Both the position numbers and the translations under genes were made by a program. From contig NZ_DASSAB010000023.1 of the NCBI RefSeq assembly GCF_035685805.1, positions 20,440-84,439 on the forward strand: DNA of 64,000 nt. Reading direction: 5' to 3'. Below are positions 32,334 through 41,657 of the stretch, in pieces. The stretch is from Dyella_A sp035685805 (lineage in GTDB: Bacteria; Pseudomonadota; Gammaproteobacteria; Xanthomonadales; Rhodanobacteraceae). Position 1 is the first letter of the stretch, and the number at the start of each line of letters is the position of its first letter. The notes beneath the pieces were generated by a model that searched no databases, was not told where the DNA came from, and worked only from the letters and a program-made list of their open reading frames with translations.

Positions 32334-34178
32334 ATGCGTGACCTGTTCAAGGCGGAGTTGCTGCGTTTCCGCGGCTGGGCGCTCGGTGCGTTTGCGGTGC
32401 ACCTGCTGGTGCTGCTGTTCTTCACCCGCCTGGTCGATCTGGCGCAGCAGCCGGTCTTCGTCTATCGCGTCGCCGGTGGCGTCGACGCGCTGGTCGGCGT
32501 GCTGCTGGGCCTGTACCAGGTGGGCAGCTACCGACGCCCGAACGTGTGGCTGAACCTGCTGCATCGCCCGCTTGCGCCGGGGCGCATCGCCACCGCGCTG
32601 CTCGGTGCCGGCATGGTGTGGTTGGCCGTCGCGGTGGCGCTGCCGGTGCTGCTCGCCGCCGCCTACCAGGCCGGACTCACCGCGCGCGTGGTCGACCTGC
32701 GCCACTGGCTGCTGCCGCTGGCCGCGTGGTCGCTGGCCGCCTGCGGTTACCTCGCCGGTGCCGGCTGCATGCTTGGCCGCCCGCGCAGCGCGATCGCCGC
32801 ATTGGTGCTGCTGCTGGTGCCGGCGGCGAGCCAGGCCAGCGGCGCGTGGGCCTTGTTGATGCAGGCGTCCGCGCTCGCCTGGCTGGCCGCGATGGTGACG
32901 GTGTCGTTCAAGCCGGACCTGTCCGCGCCGCCGCGCAGCGTGCCTGCCACCGTGCTGCTGGCGCTGCCTCTGCAGGTGGCCGTCTACGTGGCGATCATCG
33001 TGGTGGTGCAGGTCGGCGCGCAGGTGATCTGGATGGTGCAGGGCACCCATCCGAACAATACCGAGACGCCGCCCAAGGGCGGGCAGAACGAAACCGAGCG
33101 CATGACTCCTGAGCAGCGCATGCTCACCGGTCTGGCGGTGAGCACCGCGCCCGAGGCGCCGCTGTGGCGCGAGCAGGTGGCCCTGTCGGACGTGGTGGCG
33201 ATCGCCCCGGACCTGGACGTGGTGCCGGCGCGCGGGGCGCTCACCAACGCCGCGCCGGTCGATTTCGACGACCCGGCACGAGGCGTGCGCTGGACCTTCA
33301 GCCATGACCGCATGCGCCTGTCCGGCTACCGCATCGCCGGCGGCCGCACGGTCGGCACGCTCGGGGTGGGCGGCACCAACGCGGCGTTCCCGGCGCCGAC
33401 GGTGGCCACCCGCGGCCTGCCCGGCCAGCCGAAGGAGGATCGCAGCCTGCTCGCCGGCAACATGCTCTACCACTACGTCAGCGAGACCGGCCAGGTGTTC
33501 CCGCGCATCCGGTTGCCGCACGGGGAATGGCTGCTCGGCACCGCGCCGGTCGGCGAGAACCTGGCCGCCCTGAGCAACCATGCGCTGTACTTCTTCGATG
33601 GGCGCGACGTGGTGGCGAGCGAAAACCTGCTCCGCCCACGCCAGCGCATGCCGATCCCGGGCGGGCCCGGCGGCCTGCACAACCTGGAGTTGATCGAGCT
33701 GGTCGACGGCTACCTGGTCTCCAACGCGTACACCAGCTACGACTACACCATGGCCGGCGCCGCGCCGTACCAGACCGTCACCTGGGTGCACGACGACGGG
33801 CGCGTCACGCTCGCTGCGCGCCGGCCGATCACGTTCGACTACCCGGCGTGGTTCCGCTACCAGTCGTGGTGGCCCTCGCCCGTCCTGTATGGATTGCGCC
33901 AGGGCGTGAGCAGCCTGTTCGCCGCGCCGGACCCGATGCAGGTCGCCAACCCGAAACCGCGACCGCGCAGCGTTCTGTGGCTGGCCGCCACGTTGATGCT
34001 CGCGTCGTTGCTGGCCGCGCTGTGGCTGATACGTCGACGAGCCCTGTCGTTGCCGGGGCAGGTCGCCTGGGTGGTCGCCTGCGGCGCGATCGGCCTGCCG
34101 GCGCTGGCCAGCCTCTGGCTGCTCTATTCGGCCTGCGAGCGCGCGCCGCGTACGCGCCTGGAGCCGGCCGCCGCGTAG
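32334..34178 (+). CDS. ABC permease-like membrane protein with large extracytoplasmic domain
   Basis: 614 aa from the ATG at 32334 (GAGGAGGGG upstream). About seven membrane helices fall in residues 14-235. A soluble segment of about 300 residues (237-545) follows, then two C-terminal helices (about 547-567 and 577-598). The soluble part has repeated short strand-like blocks such as GYRIAGGRTVGTLGVGG and could be a propeller-like fold. I do not recognise a named family. Its position after the ATPase argues that it is the transporter's membrane partner. Confidence 0.75.
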   Translation: MRDLFKAELLRFRGWALGAFAVHLLVLLFFTRLVDLAQQPVFVYRVAGGVDALVGVLLGLYQVGSYRRPNVWLNLLHRPLAPGRIATALLGAGMVWLAVAVALPVLLAAAYQAGLTARVVDLRHWLLPLAAWSLAACGYLAGAGCMLGRPRSAIAALVLLLVPAASQASGAWALLMQASALAWLAAMVTVSFKPDLSAPPRSVPATVLLALPLQVAVYVAIIVVVQVGAQVIWMVQGTHPNNTETPPKGGQNETERMTPEQRMLTGLAVSTAPEAPLWREQVALSDVVAIAPDLDVVPARGALTNAAPVDFDDPARGVRWTFSHDRMRLSGYRIAGGRTVGTLGVGGTNAAFPAPTVATRGLPGQPKEDRSLLAGNMLYHYVSETGQVFPRIRLPHGEWLLGTAPVGENLAALSNHALYFFDGRDVVASENLLRPRQRMPIPGGPGGLHNLELIELVDGYLVSNAYTSYDYTMAGAAPYQTVTWVHDDGRVTLAARRPITFDYPAWFRYQSWWPSPVLYGLRQGVSSLFAAPDPMQVANPKPRPRSVLWLAATLMLASLLAALWLIRRRALSLPGQVAWVVACGAIGLPALASLWLLYSACERAPRTRLEPAAA

Positions 34179-34309
34179 CCCGCTGTTCTGTCTGGCCCGA
34201 AACCGCGCCCTTCCCACGATGCGCATCGAAGAAAGGGGAGAGGCCGGGGCAAGGGTCGCTCTTTGCCCTGCATTTACCCACGAAGCGTCCGACGCCCGAG
34301 GAGACGCTC

Positions 34310-36409
34310 ATGCGACCGACCAACCCCCTTTTGCGCCTCCTGTGCGCGCTCGCATTCCTGCTGCCGGCGCTGCCTTGCCGCGCCGCCGACAGCGATGCGC
34401 TGCGGGCGGCGGTCGCCCTCGAAAGCGCCCGCCCGGCCGCACCTCACTTCCCGCGCGACGCCTTCCTGGTACGCAGCGCGACGCCTGCGGTGGCGTTGTC
34501 GCCCGATGGCCAACAGGTTGCCTACCTGCGCGAACAGGCCGGCCACCGCAGCCTGTGGGTGCTGGCGGCCGACGGCGGCGAACCGCGCCGCCTGCTCGGC
34601 GGTACCGACGCCAGGCAGATCGACTGGTCGCATGACAGCCGCTGGCTGCTGCTCGAATCGCCTGGCCAGCTGTTCGCCGTGGCGGCCGCCGGGCAGGGCG
34701 GCTCGAAACTGGTCGCCACGCTGGGCGGGCGGGAACAGCGCGAACTGCTGCGTATCGACCCGTCGCAACCGGCTGCCGTGCTACTGCGCGAGCGCGCGCC
34801 CGCCACGCTGGACACAGCCGAACGCTGGCGGTTGGTCCGGGTGGATCTGCAGGGGCACCGGACGCCGCTGCGCGAGGACCCCCGGCAACTGGTCGACGTG
34901 GCGCTCGAGGGCCGTGGCCGCACCGCGTTCGTCGAACGCGTGGAAGGCGCCGCACTGGTGTTCCACCGTGTCGACGCCACCGGCGACCTGCACGAGGTCC
35001 TGCGTTGCACCGGGCTGCATCGCTGCGCGCCGCTTCCGCTGACCGACGCACAGGGACGGCTGCTCCTGCGCAGCGACCGGGGCGACGGCCTGGAGGGTTT
35101 GCGCCGGCTGGAGCCTGAGGGCACGCTCACCACGCTGCACGAGGACCCGCGCGGCGAGGCCGACCTCGACACGCTCGCGCTCGATCCGGCTAACGGCAGG
35201 CCGCGCATCGCCAGCTACCGCAGCACCGTAGCGGCCAGCCATGCGCTCGACGGGCCGGCGCAGCGAGCCTTGAAAGAACTCCAGGCGCGTTATCCGGGGC
35301 GCAACCTGGAGATCGCCATCGGCGCCACGCATTGGCTCATCGAGGAACAGGCCAGCACCCTGCAGGGCGCGCGCTGGCACCTGTACGACGTGCGCAGCGG
35401 TGCGCTGCGCGACATCCTCGCCTTCGCGCCGGTGGGCGACCGCCAGGGCCGCCCCGCACAGTGGCTGCCCGAGGCGGCCATGCCGCGCAAGCTGCCGATC
35501 GAGTGGACTGCCTCCGATGGCATGCGCCTGCACGGTTTCGTGTGGCTGCCGCCGGGACTGGACCCGAGGCGCCTGCCGCTGGTGACGCTGGTGCACGGCG
35601 GACCGTGGAATGCATCTCGCCCGGATGAGTTCGGTGGCGGTTTCGTGCAGGCGCTGGTCGATCGTGGCTATGCCGTGTTCGAACCGAACTTCCGCGGCTC
35701 CACCGGGCTGGGGCGGTCATACTCGATGGCCGCGCAGGGCGATTTCGGCAACGGGCGCGTGCAGCAGGACATCGTCGAGGGCACGCGCTGGCTGCTCGCC
35801 CACGGCGTCGGGGATGCCGGGCGCGTGGGCATCGTCGGCGCGTCTTTCGGCGGCTACAGCACACTGCTGGGGGTCACCTTCCAGCCGCAGCTGTTCAAGG
35901 TCGGCGTGGCGATGGTGCCGCCGCCGGACTTCGCCTGGGTGCTCCAATGGGTCGGGCGCACCACCGAAGCGCTGGAGCTGGCGCGGTACGTTCCCTTCGA
36001 TGCCTGGCTCGCCGCGCTCTCGCTCGATCCGCGCGACGCCGCCTCGATGGCGCGCCTGCACGCCCAATCGCCGCTGGCCCATGCGCGGCAGATGAATCGC
36101 CCGCTGCTGCTGTACGCCGGCGGCGAGGACCGGCGCGTGGCGATCCGTGGGGTGACCGGCTACGCCGCGCGGCTGAAGCAACTGGGCAAGGACGTGAGCC
36201 TGCTGGTCGACGCCGATGCCGGCCACTCCAATGCCGACCCGGTGGCGCGCGAAGCGCAGCTGTACCTCATTGTGCTGATGCTGCACAGGCACCTCGGCGG
36301 TGACGCCCCCGAGCCGCCTGATCCGGAGATGCGCCGGTACCTCGCACGCAGCCTGCGGATGGCCGGCAGCGATCTGCGCGCGGCAGGGCTCGGGGGTTTG
36401 CGACCTTAG
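34310..36409 (+). CDS. Prolyl oligopeptidase family (S9) serine peptidase
   Basis: 699 aa with a signal peptide (LLRLLCALAFLLPALPCRAA). An N-terminal beta-propeller region with ALSPDGQQVAYLR-type repeats precedes an alpha/beta-hydrolase catalytic domain from about residue 400. The nucleophile is Ser512 in GASFGGYS, with His639 in DADAGHSNAD and an acidic residue around Asp607 in GGEDRR. It probably cleaves short peptides in the periplasm. It follows the ABC genes by 131 bases, with its own GAGGAG ribosome site. Confidence 0.88.
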   Translation: MRPTNPLLRLLCALAFLLPALPCRAADSDALRAAVALESARPAAPHFPRDAFLVRSATPAVALSPDGQQVAYLREQAGHRSLWVLAADGGEPRRLLGGTDARQIDWSHDSRWLLLESPGQLFAVAAAGQGGSKLVATLGGREQRELLRIDPSQPAAVLLRERAPATLDTAERWRLVRVDLQGHRTPLREDPRQLVDVALEGRGRTAFVERVEGAALVFHRVDATGDLHEVLRCTGLHRCAPLPLTDAQGRLLLRSDRGDGLEGLRRLEPEGTLTTLHEDPRGEADLDTLALDPANGRPRIASYRSTVAASHALDGPAQRALKELQARYPGRNLEIAIGATHWLIEEQASTLQGARWHLYDVRSGALRDILAFAPVGDRQGRPAQWLPEAAMPRKLPIEWTASDGMRLHGFVWLPPGLDPRRLPLVTLVHGGPWNASRPDEFGGGFVQALVDRGYAVFEPNFRGSTGLGRSYSMAAQGDFGNGRVQQDIVEGTRWLLAHGVGDAGRVGIVGASFGGYSTLLGVTFQPQLFKVGVAMVPPPDFAWVLQWVGRTTEALELARYVPFDAWLAALSLDPRDAASMARLHAQSPLAHARQMNRPLLLYAGGEDRRVAIRGVTGYAARLKQLGKDVSLLVDADAGHSNADPVAREAQLYLIVLMLHRHLGGDAPEPPDPEMRRYLARSLRMAGSDLRAAGLGGLRP

Positions 36410-36415
36410 AAAGAC

Positions 36416-36457
36416 AAGCCCTTCCGGCCGCGCAATTGCCGGCCGGGAGCCGGGCTT
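36416..36457. terminator. Hairpin between convergent S9 peptidase and nagA
   Basis: AAGCCC...GGGCTT encloses CCGGCCG-9 bases-CGGCCGG, a long GC stem located between the two convergent genes and touching the nagA stop. It may end both transcripts, though neither side has a long T-run. Confidence 0.5.
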
Positions 36458-37611
36458 CACGCCGCACGGCGTTCCCCGCCGATCCAGGTGTCGCGCACGC
36501 GCAGCGCATCGTCCAGTGCGACCAGGTCGGCCTGCTGCCCGGCATCGATGCGTCCGTGCGTGGCGGTGAGACCGAGCCAGTCGGCGGGATAGGCGCTGGC
36601 CATGCGCGAGGCTTCTTCCAGCGGCAGGCTGACCATGTGGACCAGGTTGCGCAGGCCGGTGGCCATGTCCAGCGCGGAGCCGGCCAGCACGCCGTCGTCG
36701 CTCTGGCAGATGCCGTCCTTCATTACGATGGTCTGGCCGTTGAGCGTGTAGTCGGGGCGATCCGAGCCCACCGGCGGCATCGCGTCGGTGACCAGCACGC
36801 ACTTGCCGCGCGCCTTGGCCGCGATCGCCACGCGCAGGCTTACCGGATGCACGTGGTGGCCGTCGACGATAAGCCCGCACCAGCTTGTCGCATCGTCCAG
36901 CGCGGCACCGACCACGCCGGGTTCGCGACTGGTCAGCGGGGTCATCGCGTTGTAGAGATGGGTGAAGCCGCAGACGCCGGCATCGAGCGCGGCGCGGGTG
37001 GTGGCGTAGTCCGCGCCGGTGTGGCCGGCCACCACCAGCACGCCCGCGTCGGCGAGGCGGCGGATGGTCGCCGGCGGCACGCATTCGGGGGCCAGGGTGA
37101 GCATCACCTTGCCGCGGCGTGGCGCCGTGATCAGTGCGAGGTCTTCTTCGTCAAGCGGGCGGAACAGTGAGCTGTCGTGGATGCCCTTGCGCGCGCCGGC
37201 GAGGAACGGGCCTTCCAGATGGATGCCGAGGATGCCCGGCACGCCCGCCTCGATTGCCGCATCCACCGCCTCCAGCGCGCGGCGCATCGTCTCGCGCGTG
37301 TCGGTGATCAGCGTGGGGAGCATGCCGGTGGTGCCGAACCGGCGGTGCGCCGCGGCGATGCCGCGCAGCGTCTCTACCGTGGGCGCGTCGTTGAACAGCA
37401 GCCCGCCGCCGCCGTTGACCTGCACGTCGATGAAGCCGGGCAGCAGCAGCTGGCCGCCGAGGTCGTGCGCGGTGGCCTGCGCCACGCGCGGATCGTCTGC
37501 GGGGCAAACGGCCGCGATGCGCGCGCCGTCGACCAGCACGGCCAGCCCGTCATGCAGGCCGTGCTCGCCCATGACGCGTGCGTTGACGAGAGCGGTGAGC
37601 GAAGCAGACAT
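36457..37611 (-). CDS. nagA: N-acetylglucosamine-6-phosphate deacetylase
   Basis: 384 aa amidohydrolase that converts GlcNAc-6-P to GlcN-6-P. The family motifs GIHLEGPFLAGARKGIHD (metal Glu), VVAGHTGADY (metal His), GFTHLYNAMTPL and LVTDAMPPVG (catalytic Asp) are all present. Its ATG overlaps the last base of the nagB stop. It is the last gene of the nagB-nagA pair in the GlcNAc cluster. Confidence 0.94.
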   Translation of the reverse strand: MSASLTALVNARVMGEHGLHDGLAVLVDGARIAAVCPADDPRVAQATAHDLGGQLLLPGFIDVQVNGGGGLLFNDAPTVETLRGIAAAHRRFGTTGMLPTLITDTRETMRRALEAVDAAIEAGVPGILGIHLEGPFLAGARKGIHDSSLFRPLDEEDLALITAPRRGKVMLTLAPECVPPATIRRLADAGVLVVAGHTGADYATTRAALDAGVCGFTHLYNAMTPLTSREPGVVGAALDDATSWCGLIVDGHHVHPVSLRVAIAAKARGKCVLVTDAMPPVGSDRPDYTLNGQTIVMKDGICQSDDGVLAGSALDMATGLRNLVHMVSLPLEEASRMASAYPADWLGLTATHGRIDAGQQADLVALDDALRVRDTWIGGERRAA

Positions 37612-38645
37612 CAGACCGTCTCCGTGACCTTGCGCAAATGCGGCGGAACGTCGGGATCGTAGCCGCGCGCCAGCGACAGTGCCGCGGCGGCCTTGTAGAA
37701 ACTCTGCACCGCGAGCAGTGGTGCGGTGAGCGGCGAGATGCCCGAGGCCAGCGGCAGGCTGTCCTCGCCGCTCACCCCCGGTGCGGCCAGCAGCACCCGG
37801 GCGCCGCGGGCGCGGAACTCGCGTGCCACCGCCACGGTGTTGTCCATGGTGCCGTCGTCCTGGGCGAAGAACAGCACGGGGAAGCCCGCACCCACCAGCG
37901 CCATCGGCCCGTGCTTCACCTCCGCCGCGCTGAACGCCTCGGCGTGCAGCCCGCAGGTTTCCTTGAGCTTGAGCGCGGCCTCCAGCGCCGCGCCAAAGCC
38001 GAAGCCGCGGCCGACCACGAACAGGTTCTGCACGCTGGCGAAGCTTTCCACCATCGGCGACCAGTCGGCGTCCCAGCCGTCGCGCAGCTGCTGCGGCAGG
38101 GCGGCCAGCGTGGCGTCGAGCGCGCCGTCGCCGCGCCAGCTGGCGGTGAGCTGCAGCACGGCGGCGAGCGAGGCGAGGTAGCTCTTGGTGGCCGCCACGC
38201 TGTTCTCGGCGCCGGCGTGCAGCGGGATGCAGGTGTCGGCCATCGCCGCCAGCGGCGAGTCTTCCACGTTGACCAGGGCCAGCACGCGCGCGCCGGCGTC
38301 CTTCGCCGCCTGCGCCGCGCGCAGCAGGTCCGGGCTCTTGCCCGACTGGGAGATGGCCAAGAACAACGCGTCGCCCAGCGCCAGCGGCGCGTCGTAGATC
38401 GACGACACCGACGGCGAGGCCGAGGCGGTGATCAGGCCGAGCTGGGTCTCGAACACGTACTTGGCGTAGGCGGCGGCGTGATCGGAGCTGCCGCGCGCGC
38501 AGGTAACGATGAAGCGCGGCGGCTTCGCGCGCAGCTGCTCGCCGAGTGCGGCCAGCCGCGGCGCATTGAGGCTGAACTGGCGCTCGATCACCGCGGCGCT
38601 CTCGCCGGCTTCGCGGTACATCAGGGTGTTGCTGGCATCGTTCAT
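37611..38645 (-). CDS. Glucosamine-6-phosphate deaminase, SIS type (NagB-II)
   Basis: 344 aa from the ATG at 38645 (GGAAG five bases upstream). A longer frame starts at 38687, but that stretch consists of 15-base repeats and lacks a ribosome site. Two SIS domains are seen, with TCARGSSDHAA and ISQSGKSPDLL, resembling the isomerase half of GlmS. In GlcNAc clusters such proteins replace classical NagB and turn GlcN-6-P into fructose-6-P plus ammonia. Overlap with nagA suggests coupling. Confidence 0.9.
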   Translation of the reverse strand: MNDASNTLMYREAGESAAVIERQFSLNAPRLAALGEQLRAKPPRFIVTCARGSSDHAAAYAKYVFETQLGLITASASPSVSSIYDAPLALGDALFLAISQSGKSPDLLRAAQAAKDAGARVLALVNVEDSPLAAMADTCIPLHAGAENSVAATKSYLASLAAVLQLTASWRGDGALDATLAALPQQLRDGWDADWSPMVESFASVQNLFVVGRGFGFGAALEAALKLKETCGLHAEAFSAAEVKHGPMALVGAGFPVLFFAQDDGTMDNTVAVAREFRARGARVLLAAPGVSGEDSLPLASGISPLTAPLLAVQSFYKAAAALSLARGYDPDVPPHLRKVTETV

Positions 38646-38801
38646 TGCAGCTTCCGTCATCGGAACATCCATCATCGAAGCGTCCATCGTCGAAACATCA
38701 GGCGCGGGGGCGACGCGCGCGCGGGCGCGCCACGCTGACGGTGCAGCGCGGCAGGTGGGGTGGGCCAGCGGGGCGGTAAAGCTGAACGGTGCGGCGGGCG
38801 C

Positions 38802-39860
38802 TCAGCCGCGCTTGCGCGGGTTGGCGCCGCGCGGCGGCGCGGTGGAACCGCGCACCACCAGCTCGGGCACGAAACCCTCGTTCGCCGGTGGGGCGGTGTC
38901 GTCGCCACTCTCGGCATGCTGCAGCTCGGCCATCAGGCGCAGCGCGGCGTGCTGCGCGATTTCCCGGGTGGACTGGCGCGCGGTGGTCAGCGCCGGCCAG
39001 GCCTGCTTGGAGAAAGGGTTGTCCTCGAAGCCGGCAATGGAGAGATCCCACGGCACATCCAGCCCGGTCGAGCGCGCCGCGGCCAGCACGCCGGCGGCGA
39101 TCTCGTCGTTGCTGCCGAAGATCGCGGTCGGCGGCTCCTTCAGCGCAAACAACTTGCGCGCACCGCGGAAACCGTCGTCGAACGCATAACGCCCGGGCAG
39201 CACCAGCTTCTTGTTCAGTGCGATGCCGTAGTCCTTCAGCGCGTCGGCGTAGCCCTGGTAGCGCTCGGGGCTGGAGCGGTGGTGCGGCTCGCCCCACAGG
39301 AAGCCGATCCGCGTGTGACCGAGCTGGATCAGATGCTCGGTGATCGCGTAGGCCGCATCGCGGTCGTCCACGTAGACGCAGGGATAGCCGTCCTGCGGGT
39401 CGTCGCGCGAGGCGATGATCCGCACGAAATGCACCCCGTGCTCCTTCAGCGTGGCGATCAGCTCCGGCTGCTCGGACATCGGCGGCGCCAGTACCAGCCC
39501 GGCCAGCCGCGCACGCTTGACCAGCGACACCAGCTCGTCGGCCAGGTGCGGCGAGCTGGCGTCGCACGGATGGATTTGCAACCCGAAGCCGCGCTCGCGG
39601 CAAGCGGAGAGCACGCCCTCCTGCAGGCTGATCACGTAGTGCGCGTTGGGGTTGTCGTACACCAGCCCGATCGCATACGAATGCGCCGCGCGCAGGCTGC
39701 GCGCCGACAGGTTGGGCCGGTAGCCCAGCGCCTCGACCGCGCGCTCCACCTTCTGCCGGGTGTCGGCGCGGACGGACGATTCCTGGTTGATCACCCGCGA
39801 GACCGTCTTCAGCGAGACGCCCGCGCGTTTGGCGACGTCCTTGATGGTGGCGTGACGCAA
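38802..39860 (-). CDS. LacI family regulator of GlcNAc genes (NagR-like)
   Basis: 352 aa. N-terminal LacI helix-turn-helix TIKDVAKRAGVSLKTVSRVIN, then a periplasmic-binding-protein-like effector domain. Position beside nagA, nagB-II and nagP points to the GlcNAc repressor role known for NagR in xanthomonads. The LacI-type palindromes centred at 41350 and 41594 are the likely operators. The inducer, probably a GlcNAc phosphate, is not readable from sequence. Confidence 0.88.
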   Translation of the reverse strand: MRHATIKDVAKRAGVSLKTVSRVINQESSVRADTRQKVERAVEALGYRPNLSARSLRAAHSYAIGLVYDNPNAHYVISLQEGVLSACRERGFGLQIHPCDASSPHLADELVSLVKRARLAGLVLAPPMSEQPELIATLKEHGVHFVRIIASRDDPQDGYPCVYVDDRDAAYAITEHLIQLGHTRIGFLWGEPHHRSSPERYQGYADALKDYGIALNKKLVLPGRYAFDDGFRGARKLFALKEPPTAIFGSNDEIAAGVLAAARSTGLDVPWDLSIAGFEDNPFSKQAWPALTTARQSTREIAQHAALRLMAELQHAESGDDTAPPANEGFVPELVVRGSTAPPRGANPRKRG

Positions 39861-39954
39861 CGCGGGGCACTCCTTCGGATGGGCGACGCATCGTAGCCCA
39901 CCCGGACCGGCAGGGGGCGTCGGCGGGCGCGCTGCGAGGTCGCATGCGCGCGGC

Positions 39955-41244
39955 TCAGCCGGCCCGCAGGCCGACGCGGTGACCGCGCATGCCGTAGAAC
40001 AGGATGTACAGGTAGCACGGCACCATCAGGCCGGCGAATACGGCCTGGAAATCGAAGTGCTGCTTGAGGTGCGCGAACAGCTGCGGCACCACTGCGCCGC
40101 CGGCGATCGCCATGATCAGCAGCGCCGAGCCGGCCTCGGTGTGGCTCCCCAGCCCCTTGATCGCCAGCGGAAAGATCGCCGGCCACATCATGGCGTTGGC
40201 AAAGCCCAGCGCGGCCACGAAACCCACCGACAGATAGCCGTCGGTGACGTACGCGCCCACGCTGAACAGCACGCCCAGCACCGCCGAAATCGCCAGGTAG
40301 CGTTGCTGCGTGAACACCCGCGGGATCAGCAACAGGCCCGCCACATAGCCCAGCAGCATCGCGCCGAGGGTCAGCGCGGTGAAGCGGCTGGTCCATTCCA
40401 GCGGCAGATTGAAACCGGCGCCGTAGGTGCCAATCGCGTCGCCCGCCATCACCTCCACGCCGACGTAGAGAAACAGGCACAGCACGCCCAGCCACAGGTG
40501 CGGAAAGCTGAAGATGCTGCCCTGCGCGTGGCCCACCGCCGCCTCGCTGTTGGCACCGGACGGCTTAATCTCCGGTAGCGACGAGCGCACCACCCACACC
40601 GCCAGCAGCACCAGCAGCGCGGCCATCACCAGGTAGGGCAGATGCACCTTGGCCGCGAACGCATCGAGCAGGCTCGTGCGTGCCTCCAGCGTCGCTGCCT
40701 CGCGCACCTGCTGGTCGATCTTGTCGATACCCTTGAGCACCAGTGCGCTGAACGTCAGCGGGGCCAGCACGCCAGCCAGCTTGTTGCAGATGCCCATGAA
40801 GGCGATGCGCTGCGCGCCGCTCTCGATCGGGCCGAGGATGGCGATGTACGGATTGGATGCCGTCTGCAGCAGCGACAGCCCGGCGCCGATCACGAACAGC
40901 CCGGCCAGCGCGCCGGCAAACACGCGCAGGCTGACGAACTGGCTGAACAGCACCGCGCCCACCGCCATCGCGAACAGCCCCAGCGCCATGCCCTTCTTCA
41001 TGCCGGTGCGCTTGAGCAGCAGCGAGGCCGGCAGCGAAAACACCAGATACGAGATGTAGAACGCGAACGGCACCAGGAACGCGTAGGCGTCCGGCACCTG
41101 GAAGGCGAGCTTCACGAAGGTGATCAGCGGCCCGTTGAGCCAGGTCACGAAGCCGAAGATGAAGAACAGCACGCCGATCATGATCATCGGCCCGAGAGTG
41201 GAACGGCCCGCCATGGGCGACGCGTCGAGCGTGGTGGATGACAT
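39955..41244 (-). CDS. nagP: GlcNAc/sugar:proton symporter of the FucP family (NagP)
   Basis: 429 aa with about 12 membrane helices, MFS/FucP-type. FFIFGFVTWLNGPLITFVK and LLQTASNPYIAILGP are characteristic. It is expected to import N-acetylglucosamine across the inner membrane without phosphorylation, so a cytoplasmic kinase is needed, supplied by the divergent Glk-family gene. Its promoter carries an operator matching the one in front of that kinase. Confidence 0.88.
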   Translation of the reverse strand: MSSTTLDASPMAGRSTLGPMIMIGVLFFIFGFVTWLNGPLITFVKLAFQVPDAYAFLVPFAFYISYLVFSLPASLLLKRTGMKKGMALGLFAMAVGAVLFSQFVSLRVFAGALAGLFVIGAGLSLLQTASNPYIAILGPIESGAQRIAFMGICNKLAGVLAPLTFSALVLKGIDKIDQQVREAATLEARTSLLDAFAAKVHLPYLVMAALLVLLAVWVVRSSLPEIKPSGANSEAAVGHAQGSIFSFPHLWLGVLCLFLYVGVEVMAGDAIGTYGAGFNLPLEWTSRFTALTLGAMLLGYVAGLLLIPRVFTQQRYLAISAVLGVLFSVGAYVTDGYLSVGFVAALGFANAMMWPAIFPLAIKGLGSHTEAGSALLIMAIAGGAVVPQLFAHLKQHFDFQAVFAGLMVPCYLYILFYGMRGHRVGLRAG

Positions 41245-41326
41245 GCGGTAACTCCCCGGACCGGTCTGCGGACTGTGTTGTGTTGCCGGCGCCCGACGTG
41301 GTGCAGGCGGCCTCCCCGAAGTCGGC

Positions 41327-41359
41327 TTTATGGACGCGCAGGCATAACGTTGTCAATGC
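41327..41359 (-). promoter_or_regulatory. nagP promoter with LacI-type operator
   Basis: Minus strand TTGACA (41356-41351), 18-base spacer, CATAAA (41332-41327). The imperfect palindrome GCATAACGTTGTCAATGC (41342-41359) overlaps the -35 box and shares AACGTTGTCA with the perfect operator at 41588. Confidence 0.7.
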
Positions 41360-41586
41360 GGACCGCGCGACGTCGCCGGCATGGCTCGTCGCGCTGATCG
41401 ATATCGCGCTCGCCCTCGGCGCGGGTTCTGTCGCAGCGCGACATCGCCTGCGGCACCTTGCATCGTGCGGCCATGACCGCTTGCCGCAAGCGCTGACACG
41501 GGGTTGACCCGGTCTGCTCGGCCAGCCCCGGCAGCGACCCTGCTGCAGCGCGGAAAGCGCCGCGGCAGGACCCATGCAACGGATGG

Positions 41587-41616
41587 TTGACAACGTTGTC
41601 ATCCGCTGGACACACT
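41587..41616 (+). promoter_or_regulatory. Kinase-operon promoter with perfect LacI-type operator
   Basis: The 14-base perfect palindrome TGACAACGTTGTCA at 41588-41601 overlaps a TTGACA -35 box (41587-41592). A weak -10 (CACACT, 41611-41616) follows at 18 bases. The central AACGTT with TGACA arms is a LacI-family operator pattern. Confidence 0.7.
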
Positions 41617-41657
41617 CCGCCGTCAAAGGGGCACCGCCGCCAGTGGGCGCGGTTGGC

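Noticed and set aside
38646..38687. Alternative start of nagB-II at 38687
   Set aside because: This stretch is a 15-base repeat without ribosome site; the ATG at 38645 has GGAAG in front and matches family length.
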